From the NCBI RefSeq assembly GCF_028713855.1, contig NZ_JAQTNN010000001.1, positions 124,001 to 188,000 of the forward strand: DNA of 64,000 nucleotides, read 5' to 3'. Source of the stretch: Sulfuricurvum sp. GTDB lineage: Bacteria; Campylobacterota; Campylobacteria; Campylobacterales; Sulfurimonadaceae. Each line of letters starts with the position of its first letter. Within the stretch, counting starts at the first letter, position 1. The notes under the pieces were generated by a model. It worked only from the letters and a program-made list of their open reading frames with translations, was not told where the DNA came from and did no database searches. The translations under genes and the position numbers were made by a program. Shown in pieces: positions 19,669 to 27,928 of this stretch.

Positions 19669-21366
19669 ATGGAAGGTTTGGATATAGGTTTGTTCGCGTT
19701 ATTCGCGTTCGCGGTAGTTGTTTTCGGATTTTTTCTCGGAAACTATGTGTATAAGATTTTTGATGAAAAGAAAACGTTTCTCGATCCCGTGATGAACCCG
19801 ATCGAAAATCTCCTCTTTCGTATCAGCGGCATCCATGCTGAAAAATCTCAGAGTTTTAAAGAATATACCATTTCGTTGATGGTTTTTAACCTATTCGGTA
19901 TTTTTATCCTCTTTTTTATCCTCTTTTTTCAAAGTGGTATGGGACTTAATCCCCAAAATTTTTCGAATTTGAGCTGGCATTTGGCGCTGAATACAGCGGT
20001 TAGTTTCGTGACCAATACGAACTGGCAAAGTTACAGTGGTGAGAGTACGATGAGCTATTTTTCACAGATGGTTGGATTAAGTGTCCAAAACTTCCTCTCT
20101 GCCGCAACGGGTGCGGCTGTGGCTGTTGCTTTGATGCGAGGACTAACCGGAAGAGGAATCGGAAATTTTTACGTCGATATGACGAAAACGACGTTGCGTC
20201 TTCTTTTACCGATTGTAGTCGTGTATGCGGTATTTTTAGTGTCGCAAGGGGTGATCCAAAATCTTTCAGCGTATGTGGATGTAACCACCATTGAAGGGGG
20301 AAAACAAACCCTTGCAATGGGACCGGTAGCGAGTCAGGAAGCGATCAAAATGTTAGGAACCAACGGAGGGGGATTTTTCAATGTCAACAGCGCACATCCG
20401 TTTGAGAACCCGAATGAATTGACCAACTTTATCCAAATTTTCTCGATCTTTTTGATCCCCATCGCATTGTTGTTTGCGTATGGTAAGTTTGCCGGAAACC
20501 GCAGAGAAGGGATTGCGATCTTTGGTGCTATGGCGCTATTGTTTGCGCTGACACTCTCGGCTACCTATTATGCCGAATCACAAGGAAACGCGATGCTGAC
20601 ACAGCTTGGTGTCGAAGCAGGCCCTAGTATGGAGGGTAAAGAGGTACGGTTTGCACTGGGAGCATCGAGTTTGTTTGCGACCGTAACGACGGCGGCATCG
20701 TGCGGTGCGGTTAATTCAATGCATGATAGTTTCTCACCGCTCTCAGGTGGGGTTTTGATGCTACAGATGATGGTTGGAGAGGTGATCTTCGGCGGTGTCG
20801 GTGCAGGATTTTACGGGATGATGATTTATGCGTTGCTCTCCATGTTTATGATCGGTTTGATGGTCGGAAAAACCCCGATGTATTTGGGCAAAAAGATCGA
20901 AGCGTATGAGATCAAAGCGGTTATCATCGCGTTGCTTCTCCCCTCGGCAGCGATTTTGGGCTTTTCAGCTATAGCGGCAAATTGCGCTGACGGATTGGCG
21001 GGTCTAAACAACGCAGGGCCGCATGGGTTGGGAGAGATACTCTATGCCTATACCTCGGCAGCGGCGAATAACGGAAGTGCGTTTGCTGGACTTACGGCCA
21101 ATACACCGTTTTACAACGTGACATTGGCTATCGCGATGTTTATCGGACGATTTGGGGTCATTATCCCGATGATCGCGATTGCTGCGAGTATGTCAAACAA
21201 AAAAACATATGCCCTCTCATCGGGTTCGGTAAAAAGTGACAATATGACCTTTACGATCTTTTTGGCATTCACCGTTCTTATTTTGGGTGCATTAACCTTT
21301 TTACCGGCGTTGACGTTTACAGCGATTGCGGAGCATGTTCTCATGTTGTCCGGCAAGCTGTTCTAA
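19669..21366 (+). CDS. kdpA: Potassium-transporting ATPase, potassium-binding subunit A
   Basis: KdpA is the channel-like subunit of the high-affinity K+ pump. The 565 residues form about ten membrane helices with four repeated pore motifs. The filter-like stretches are visible in NTAVSFVTNTNWQSYSGE, GTNGGGFFNVNSAHP, the TVTTAASCGAVNSMHD region and SAAANNGSAFAGLTAN. It starts directly at the kdpF stop and is followed by kdpB after nine bases. The protein length matches the family. Confidence 0.97.
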   Translation: MEGLDIGLFALFAFAVVVFGFFLGNYVYKIFDEKKTFLDPVMNPIENLLFRISGIHAEKSQSFKEYTISLMVFNLFGIFILFFILFFQSGMGLNPQNFSNLSWHLALNTAVSFVTNTNWQSYSGESTMSYFSQMVGLSVQNFLSAATGAAVAVALMRGLTGRGIGNFYVDMTKTTLRLLLPIVVVYAVFLVSQGVIQNLSAYVDVTTIEGGKQTLAMGPVASQEAIKMLGTNGGGFFNVNSAHPFENPNELTNFIQIFSIFLIPIALLFAYGKFAGNRREGIAIFGAMALLFALTLSATYYAESQGNAMLTQLGVEAGPSMEGKEVRFALGASSLFATVTTAASCGAVNSMHDSFSPLSGGVLMLQMMVGEVIFGGVGAGFYGMMIYALLSMFMIGLMVGKTPMYLGKKIEAYEIKAVIIALLLPSAAILGFSAIAANCADGLAGLNNAGPHGLGEILYAYTSAAANNGSAFAGLTANTPFYNVTLAIAMFIGRFGVIIPMIAIAASMSNKKTYALSSGSVKSDNMTFTIFLAFTVLILGALTFLPALTFTAIAEHVLMLSGKLF

Positions 21367-21375
21367 GGAAATAGA

Positions 21376-23397
21376 ATGAAAAAAGCAATTGAAATTAATA
21401 ACAATGAAATATTTAAAGAAGCATTGAAAGAGTCGTTTATTCGTCTCAATCCGAAACACCAGATTAAAAATCCGGTGATCTTTGCCGTGACGCTGAGTTC
21501 AGCATTTTGTACGGTTTTATTTTTAAGCGGAAGTTTTGACCCTGCGGACTTTTGGTTTAATCTACAGCTTCTTTTTTGGCTGTGGTTTACTGTCTTGTTT
21601 GCCAACTTCGCCGAAGCATTGGCAGAGGGGCGCGGGAAAGCACAAGCATCGAGTTTACGTCAAACTCAAAGCAATCTAAAAGCCAATCGTTTGGTAGGTG
21701 ATAAAACAGAATACATCGATGCATCATTGCTCTTAAAGGGTGATGTGGTTATCGTCAAAGCGGGTGAGTTAATCCCGATTGATGGTGAAGTGATCGAAGG
21801 TGTTGCCAGTGTCAATGAGAGTGCGATTACCGGAGAATCCGCTCCCGTCATCCGTGAGAGCGGTGGGGATCGCAGTTCTGTGACCGGAGGAACGACGGTA
21901 CTATCGGATTGGATCAAAGTGCGTGTTACGGCGGCGAAGGGGGAGAGCTTCTTAGATAAGATGATTATGCTCGTAGAGGGGGCAAAACGTCAAAAAACGC
22001 CTAATGAGATTGCGCTAAGTCTGATTCTCATCGGATTTAGTTTGATCTTCTTGCTTGCGGTAGCGACACTTCAGCCGATAGTAGGTTATTTTCACAGCTC
22101 GTTTTCACTCCTCGTACTGGTGGCACTGTTTGTCTGTCTGATTCCTACCACGATTGGCGGATTACTCAGTGCAATCGGTATTGCGGGAATGGATCGACTG
22201 CTTCGTAAAAACGTCATTGCCACCAGCGGTAAAGCGGTTGAGACAGCAGGGGATATTTCCGTATTGCTTCTCGATAAAACAGGGACGATTACCTTCGGAA
22301 ACCGTATGGCTAGCGAATTTTTCACCCTAAAGGGTGTCAGTAAAAGCGAACTCCTCTCGTATGCAATACTCTCATCTCAAGCGGATGAAACTCCTGAGGG
22401 GCGTAGTATCGTTGCGCTTGCGGAGAGCATGGATGCCAAGAGTGTATCGTTAATCGGAGAAAAGACATGGATCTCTTTTAGTGCCGATACCAGATTGAGC
22501 GGTGTGAATGTAGAGGATATTCATATCCGAAAAGGGGCGATGGATTCGGTCGCTAAATTTGTCGAACTATATGGTGGAATGCTCGATGAGGAGTGTCGAG
22601 GAATTTGTGAAAAAATCGCCAAAGAGGGGGCTACTCCTCTCGTCATAGCGGTTAATGGCGGAGTTCTTGGTGTTGTGATGCTCAAAGATATCGTTAAACC
22701 CGGTATCAAAGATAAATTTGCCGAGTTGCGATTGATGGGGATTAAAACAGTCATGATTACTGGAGACAACCCTCTCACGGCTGCGGCGATTGCGGCAGAA
22801 GCGGGTGTGGATGATTTCGTCGCCGAAGCGACACCGGAGACCAAAATCCGCCTTATTCAAAAATATCAACAAGAGGGGTATCTCGTCGCTATGACAGGGG
22901 ATGGTACCAACGACGCTCCCGCATTGGCGCAAGCTGATGTTGGGCTGGCAATGAACAGCGGGACGCAGTCGGCAAAAGAGGCGGCGAATATGATCGACCT
23001 CGACAGCTCTCCGACGAAACTGCTCGAAATCGTCGAAGTGGGTAAACAGCTCCTATCGACACGCGGAGCGTTAACGACGTTTAGTATCGCCAATGACGTC
23101 GCGAAATATTTTGCCGTCATTCCGGCAATGGCGGTCATTATTTTTCCATCCCTTGCGGTGCTCAATATTATGGATTTGGCGAGTCCGAAAAGTGCGATCC
23201 TCTCGGCGGTTATTTTTAATGCCTTGATTATTGTGGCGTTGATTCCGGTTGCGTTGCGCGGAGCGGCGTTTAAAGCTCAAAGCGAAGAGGCTGCATTGCG
23301 CCGTAATCTCGCTATTTACGGATTAGGGGGGATTATTACCCCATTTATCGGGATTAAACTCATCGATATGGTGATTAGCGCCCTTGGTTTGGCATAA
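21376..23397 (+). CDS. kdpB: Potassium-transporting ATPase, ATP-binding subunit B
   Basis: KdpB is the P-type ATPase subunit that powers K+ import. At 673 residues it is full length. The phosphorylated aspartate is D300 in [14 protein letters not shown]. The actuator-domain motif is [12 protein letters not shown], and the hinge motif is [18 protein letters not shown]. Membrane helices lie near 35-85, 215-270 and at the C-terminus. It has its own ribosome-binding site (AAGGAAATAG) and is followed closely by kdpC. Confidence 0.97.
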   Translation: MKKAIEINNNEIFKEALKESFIRLNPKHQIKNPVIFAVTLSSAFCTVLFLSGSFDPADFWFNLQLLFWLWFTVLFANFAEALAEGRGKAQASSLRQTQSNLKANRLVGDKTEYIDASLLLKGDVVIVKAGELIPIDGEVIEGVASVNESAITGESAPVIRESGGDRSSVTGGTTVLSDWIKVRVTAAKGESFLDKMIMLVEGAKRQKTPNEIALSLILIGFSLIFLLAVATLQPIVGYFHSSFSLLVLVALFVCLIPTTIGGLLSAIGIAGMDRLLRKNVIATSGKAVETAGDISVLLLDKTGTITFGNRMASEFFTLKGVSKSELLSYAILSSQADETPEGRSIVALAESMDAKSVSLIGEKTWISFSADTRLSGVNVEDIHIRKGAMDSVAKFVELYGGMLDEECRGICEKIAKEGATPLVIAVNGGVLGVVMLKDIVKPGIKDKFAELRLMGIKTVMITGDNPLTAAAIAAEAGVDDFVAEATPETKIRLIQKYQQEGYLVAMTGDGTNDAPALAQADVGLAMNSGTQSAKEAANMIDLDSSPTKLLEIVEVGKQLLSTRGALTTFSIANDVAKYFAVIPAMAVIIFPSLAVLNIMDLASPKSAILSAVIFNALIIVALIPVALRGAAFKAQSEEAALRRNLAIYGLGGIITPFIGIKLIDMVISALGLA

Positions 23398-23407
23398 GGA
23401 GAAAAAG

Positions 23408-23998
23408 ATGTTTAAAGAGATAGAAAAATCGGTACTGTTATTTAGCGGTTTAACCTTGATCTGCGCCCTTGCTTATCCATTTGCGATAAATGCAATCGGA
23501 GCGGGTGCATTTGCAGACAAAGCGGATGGTTCTTTGGTGTATAAGGGGAAAACCCCTATAGCTTCGACCTTAATCGCCCAAAATTTTACCCAACCGTATT
23601 ACTTTCACCCGCGCCCATCAGCGGCGGGGGCAGACGGATATGACGGTACATCATCAAGCGGATCGAATCTGGGCTATACCAGTCAAAAATTGCATGATGC
23701 CATCAAAGGGCGAGTTGAAACGTATCGCACCGAAAATAATCTAAGTGCCACACAAAAAGTCCCTATGGATGCGGTAACGACGAGCGCTAGCGGACTTGAT
23801 CCCCATATCACCGTGGCTAATGCACTAATACAAGCAAAACGAGTCGCTATAGCACGTGGTATTGATGAGACTCAAGTGATCAATATCCTTCACAAAAACA
23901 TTCAACAGCCATATTGGGGTATCATAGGAAAAGAGAAAGTGAATGTACTCAATCTCAATTTAATATTAGATAGAAAATTTGGAAAAGTTAAAATCTAA
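23408..23998 (+). CDS. kdpC: Potassium-transporting ATPase, subunit C
   Basis: KdpC is the single-span subunit that helps ATP binding and complex assembly. The ATG at 23408 follows AAGGAGA and gives a 196-residue protein with one membrane helix at about 9-30. An upstream in-frame start at 23384 would lie inside kdpB and is less likely. Family stretches include YFHPRPSAAG, SGSNLGYTSQKL, SGLDPHITVANA and NILHKNIQQPYWGIIG. The end overlaps the predicted kdpD start by 20 bases. Confidence 0.95.
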   Translation: MFKEIEKSVLLFSGLTLICALAYPFAINAIGAGAFADKADGSLVYKGKTPIASTLIAQNFTQPYYFHPRPSAAGADGYDGTSSSGSNLGYTSQKLHDAIKGRVETYRTENNLSATQKVPMDAVTTSASGLDPHITVANALIQAKRVAIARGIDETQVINILHKNIQQPYWGIIGKEKVNVLNLNLILDRKFGKVKI

Positions 23999-26660
23999 GG
24001 CCGAGAGGCTCCTCGAAGAGGTACAACAAGCCGAAGAGGGAAATTTTATCCTCTATCTCGGCGCGGCGGCCGGAGTCGGTAAAACCTATGCTATGCTCTT
24101 AAAAGGGCGTCAGCTCCAACAAAGCGGTATTGATGTGGTCGTTGGGTATCTCGAAGCGCACGGACGTGTAGAAACCGAATCCTTGGTCGAAGGGCTGGAA
24201 ATCATTCCCACCAAAAAGATCCGTTACGGCGGAGCAGAATTTGGTGAAGTGGATATCGATGCCATCCTCAAACGCGACCCAGAAGTGGTGCTGATCGATG
24301 AACTCGCCCACACCAATACGCAAGGCTCCAGTTACGAAAAGCGCTATCAGGATGTCCTCGAAATTCTCTCTCACGGTATTGATGTTATTGCCACGATGAA
24401 CATTCAGCACATCGAGAGTCTCAACGACATTGTTTATTCGCTGACAAATGTTCGAGTGATCGAAACAGTGCCCGATAGCATATTGGAGCGGGTCGATAGT
24501 TTTCGGCTCATCGATACACCGCCGGATGAGCTGATCGAGCGGCTTAAAAACGGAAAAATCTATCCCCAAAACCGTGTCGAATCAGCTCTCAATAATTTTT
24601 TTACCGAACAAAATCTCAGCAAACTGCGTGAACTTACCTTACGTAAAGCGGCTCTCAAAGTAAGCGATGAACTCAACGAATATTCAGTTGCCAAACGTGA
24701 CGGTAGACGTTCTCAAACCAACACGGTAATGGTCTGTATCGATCATCATGAAGAGTCGATGGATGCGGTGCGCTATGCCAAACGGCTTAGTGATTCACTC
24801 AAAGCGCCATTGATAGCATTGCAAATTACTTCTGATGCTCCCGGAAATTCCCAAAAAAGTATTCAGATACGTAAACACATCAAACTGGCTGAGAGGCTTG
24901 GCGCAACCATCGTTTCAAAAATTTCGGGAGATAAAACCGATGCAGTAATCGAATCAATCGAAGAGTACGGCATCACAGAGTTGGTGATGACCCGTCCGAA
25001 AAGCCGCTTTTTCGGGTTATTGTTTCCAAATTTGACGAAAAGTGTGATGGATCGGAAACCACAATGCATTATCGATGTTGTCCCATTTGAGAAAAAACAT
25101 CCCAACTTTTTTGAGCAGATCAAACCCTTTGAGCAAACACCAACGAATCTTAAATATTATTTGGCCTGTTTGGCACTCTTAGCCGGTATTACCGGATTCG
25201 CCTTTGTCGCAAAAGAGGCACTGGGTATCGTTAATATCACATTGATCTATTTGCTCGTAACACTGTTTTCAGCTGTCCGGTATGGAGTAACCTACTCCTT
25301 TTTTACGGCATTGGTCGGGGTATTGCTCTTCGACTTTTTATTTATCGAACCCTACTACACGTTTAGCGTACATGACCTTCGCTATACCCTCTCCTTTATT
25401 ATCTTTTTGATTGTCGGCTATACGGCGGGTAAACTCTCCGATGGGATCAAAGCGAAAAACAAAGCAATCAAAAGCGAAGAGACACGCTTTAGACGACTGT
25501 ATGAACTCAGTTCTGGGTTAGGGGATTTTGAAAATGAGCAAGATGCTTCGGCGTTTGCGGTTGGAAAATTGTATTCCATTTTTAATTCGAAAACGGTTGT
25601 CTTTATCCCTGATGAATCTGATAAACTTAAAGTTGTTTCAGCAATTATAAACGGCGATATGCTAAGCAATCGTGAATGCGAGGTGTATCGTATCCATCCT
25701 AACGATCAAGCGTGTGCGCAGTGGGTTTACCGTAATGGCGAGAGTGCCGGAAAGTTCACCAATACGCTTCCTAATGTCGAAATGACTTATTTCCCATCCA
25801 AAGCGTTTGATAAAACAGTCGCAGTGGTTGCAGTAGAGCTTCCCGTATTGGATGGTCCGACGTATGAATTACTCTCTGCATTTATGAATACATTCGCGGT
25901 TTCGCTATGGCGGATCGGTCTTTCACGCCAAAATAATCATATCAAACTGATCGAAGCGTCGGAGAAATTGACCTCGGTGCTATTTAACTCGGTTTATCAT
26001 GAGCTAAAAACCCCTTTGGCAGCTATTTTAGGCTCCGTGAGCACGATCAACAGCCCCGATGTGACTGTTTCTGAATCATCCGAAAAACAGTTATTGGAGA
26101 ACATTGAGGAGAGCGCATTGGGGATGGAGCGTATTCTTAAAAATCTTTTGGATTTTGCACGAATTGAGAACGGATTGATACATCTCAAAAAAGATTGGTG
26201 CGATATTGGAGATATCCTCAGCAACGCCTATCAAAAAGCGTTAAAACAACATCCACGTGAGGATATAACGTTTAATTTTGAGGTCGATGCACCTCCTATC
26301 AAAGTGGATTTCTCACTGTTAGAGCAGGCGATGCTCAATGTGTTTGATAATGCGTTAAAATACTCAAAACCCGGAGAAATAAAAGTCAGCGTTGCGAAAC
26401 GGGGTCCTAATCTTTTTATTATCGTTTCCAATCCGAGTGATATCGACTCCTCAGAACTGGATAATATTTTTGAGAAATTTTATCGGGCGGAAATTTCGGC
26501 CAAAATTAAAGGCTCAGGTTTAGGGCTGTCTATTATTAAAGGGATTGTTCACGCACACAAAGGGAATATCAATGCGACAAAACGACACGGTGAATTAGTG
26601 TTGACGATCATCCTACCCATCGAGTCAAATGATGGGCAAATGAATTCGGAAGAGGGATAA
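23979..26660 (+). CDS. kdpD: Sensor histidine kinase KdpD, full length
   Basis: KdpD senses potassium limitation and phosphorylates KdpE. The 893 residues match full-length KdpD. The N-terminal KdpD domain has a Walker A motif, GAAAGVGKT, at 28-36. A universal-stress-type domain lies at about 246-365, four membrane helices at about 385-480, a GAF-like region at about 500-650, and a HisKA domain with the phosphorylated histidine in SVYHELKTPLA near 673. The HATPase domain ends with GSGLGLSIIKGIVHAH. The only possible start in this frame is TTG at 23979, inside kdpC, because a stop lies just upstream. It abuts kdpE. Confidence 0.95.
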   Translation: MEKLKSKAERLLEEVQQAEEGNFILYLGAAAGVGKTYAMLLKGRQLQQSGIDVVVGYLEAHGRVETESLVEGLEIIPTKKIRYGGAEFGEVDIDAILKRDPEVVLIDELAHTNTQGSSYEKRYQDVLEILSHGIDVIATMNIQHIESLNDIVYSLTNVRVIETVPDSILERVDSFRLIDTPPDELIERLKNGKIYPQNRVESALNNFFTEQNLSKLRELTLRKAALKVSDELNEYSVAKRDGRRSQTNTVMVCIDHHEESMDAVRYAKRLSDSLKAPLIALQITSDAPGNSQKSIQIRKHIKLAERLGATIVSKISGDKTDAVIESIEEYGITELVMTRPKSRFFGLLFPNLTKSVMDRKPQCIIDVVPFEKKHPNFFEQIKPFEQTPTNLKYYLACLALLAGITGFAFVAKEALGIVNITLIYLLVTLFSAVRYGVTYSFFTALVGVLLFDFLFIEPYYTFSVHDLRYTLSFIIFLIVGYTAGKLSDGIKAKNKAIKSEETRFRRLYELSSGLGDFENEQDASAFAVGKLYSIFNSKTVVFIPDESDKLKVVSAIINGDMLSNRECEVYRIHPNDQACAQWVYRNGESAGKFTNTLPNVEMTYFPSKAFDKTVAVVAVELPVLDGPTYELLSAFMNTFAVSLWRIGLSRQNNHIKLIEASEKLTSVLFNSVYHELKTPLAAILGSVSTINSPDVTVSESSEKQLLENIEESALGMERILKNLLDFARIENGLIHLKKDWCDIGDILSNAYQKALKQHPREDITFNFEVDAPPIKVDFSLLEQAMLNVFDNALKYSKPGEIKVSVAKRGPNLFIIVSNPSDIDSSELDNIFEKFYRAEISAKIKGSGLGLSIIKGIVHAHKGNINATKRHGELVLTIILPIESNDGQMNSEEG

Positions 26661-26662
26661 CG

Positions 26663-27355
26663 ATGGCAAATATTTTATTGGTCGAGGATGACAGCGGTAT
26701 CCAAAAAATGTTGTCTATTTCGCTCGGGGCGGCTGGATATGAATTGGTAAAGGCAGACTCTATCAAATCAGGTCTTGTAGCACTTACTCAAAACCCTGTC
26801 TCCTTGGTGCTTCTTGATCTCGGTCTCCCCGATGGCGACGGCAAAAAATTTATCCAAGAGGCGAAGATGTTCAGTGATGTACCGATCATTGTCGTCAGTG
26901 CACGTGATATTGAGTCTGAAAAAATCGAAGCGTTGGAGATGGGGGCGGACGACTATCTCACCAAACCTTTCAGTATCGGCGAATTGATCGCACGGATCAA
27001 AGCATTATCACGTCGTGTCAGAGAAAAAGATGAATCCATCCATAATGAGATTAGCATCGGAAAACTCACGATTAATCTCGTGAATAAGACGGTTACACTT
27101 GATTCCAAGCCGGTGAAGTTGACGAAAAAAGAGTTCGAACTCTTAGCACTGTTTGCAAAAAACAGGGGGAAAGTATTGACCCATACCTTTGTCCTTGAAA
27201 ACGTGTGGGGAAGAGGCTATGGAAAAGAGACCCATTATTTGCGAGTATTTATGGGGCAACTTCGGAAAAAAATTGAAGAGAATCCCTCGATGCCGCAATA
27301 CATTGTTACCGAATCTGGGATGGGGTATCGGATGAATGAACCAACGATAGAGTAA
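26663..27355 (+). CDS. kdpE: Response regulator KdpE (OmpR/PhoB family)
   Basis: KdpE activates kdp transcription after phosphorylation by KdpD. The 230-residue protein has a receiver domain (about 1-115) with acidic pocket ED at 8-9 and phosphoacceptor D52 in LVLLDLGLPDGDG. It also has a C-terminal winged-helix domain (about 128-225) with KLTKKEFELLALFAKNRGKV and the VTESGMGYRMN end. It starts two bases after kdpD. No homologous repressor or second regulator is seen. Confidence 0.95.
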   Translation: MANILLVEDDSGIQKMLSISLGAAGYELVKADSIKSGLVALTQNPVSLVLLDLGLPDGDGKKFIQEAKMFSDVPIIVVSARDIESEKIEALEMGADDYLTKPFSIGELIARIKALSRRVREKDESIHNEISIGKLTINLVNKTVTLDSKPVKLTKKEFELLALFAKNRGKVLTHTFVLENVWGRGYGKETHYLRVFMGQLRKKIEENPSMPQYIVTESGMGYRMNEPTIE

Positions 27356-27413
27356 TCATTTCACCCCTCTTGGATACATCGTTAAGGTTTAAATTTTTTA
27401 ACATAGGAAAATT

Positions 27414-27839
27414 ATGGAAAATGTAAAATTGTTTTTTCAAAATAGATTGAATTTAGAGGTTTTTTTAGCCGCTGTACTACTTCTGATAGCTTCTATTTTT
27501 GGCTTTATTATGGAAGTTGTTATTTATGCGCTCTATTTTATGATATTTTTAGAAATTGTAAGGGTTTTGAGAGGTTTTATATATGAAAACAGAGTAAAAC
27601 TAAGAATTTTAATAGATATTTTTATTATTTTGGCTCTTAGAGAATTTATCGTAAATGTAGTGAAAATAAACAAAGAAGAGTTCAACAGTATTTTTGATGT
27701 ATTTGCAAGTAGTACCAATTATCATATACTTATTTTTAGTGGTGTTTTGGTATTTTTGTTTGTCCTTAGATTTTTGGCAAAAGTTACATCTCCAGATGAA
27801 TACTACAATAAAAATTGCGAAAAAACCAATGAAGTATAA
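27414..27839 (+). CDS. PsiE-like four-helix membrane protein
   Basis: A 141-residue very hydrophobic protein with about four membrane segments (near 16-33, 34-51, 66-84 and 103-121). The pattern, with ILIDIFIILALREFIVNVV in the middle, resembles the phosphate-starvation-inducible PsiE family, whose function is unknown. The family call is by pattern only. The ribosome-binding site is AGGAAAATT before the ATG. The codons are far richer in A and T (ttt, ata, aaa) than those of kdpE or the MutS gene on each side, which suggests separate acquisition. It lies 58 bases after kdpE and could be read from the kdp promoter. Confidence 0.6.
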   Translation: MENVKLFFQNRLNLEVFLAAVLLLIASIFGFIMEVVIYALYFMIFLEIVRVLRGFIYENRVKLRILIDIFIILALREFIVNVVKINKEEFNSIFDVFASSTNYHILIFSGVLVFLFVLRFLAKVTSPDEYYNKNCEKTNEV

Positions 27840-27894
27840 GCTCACTTCTATGTTAATATTTGAATGATATAGCCTCCTTTTAGCACCCCTAAGT

Positions 27895-27900
27895 TATAAT
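27895..27900 (+). promoter_or_regulatory. -10 box for the MutS-HNH gene
   Basis: TATAAT preceded by a T-containing region, 29 bases before the ATG. A GGAG ribosome-binding site sits six bases before the start. Confidence 0.5.
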
Positions 27901-27928
27901 CAATTACTTTATTTTGTGTGGAGTTTGA

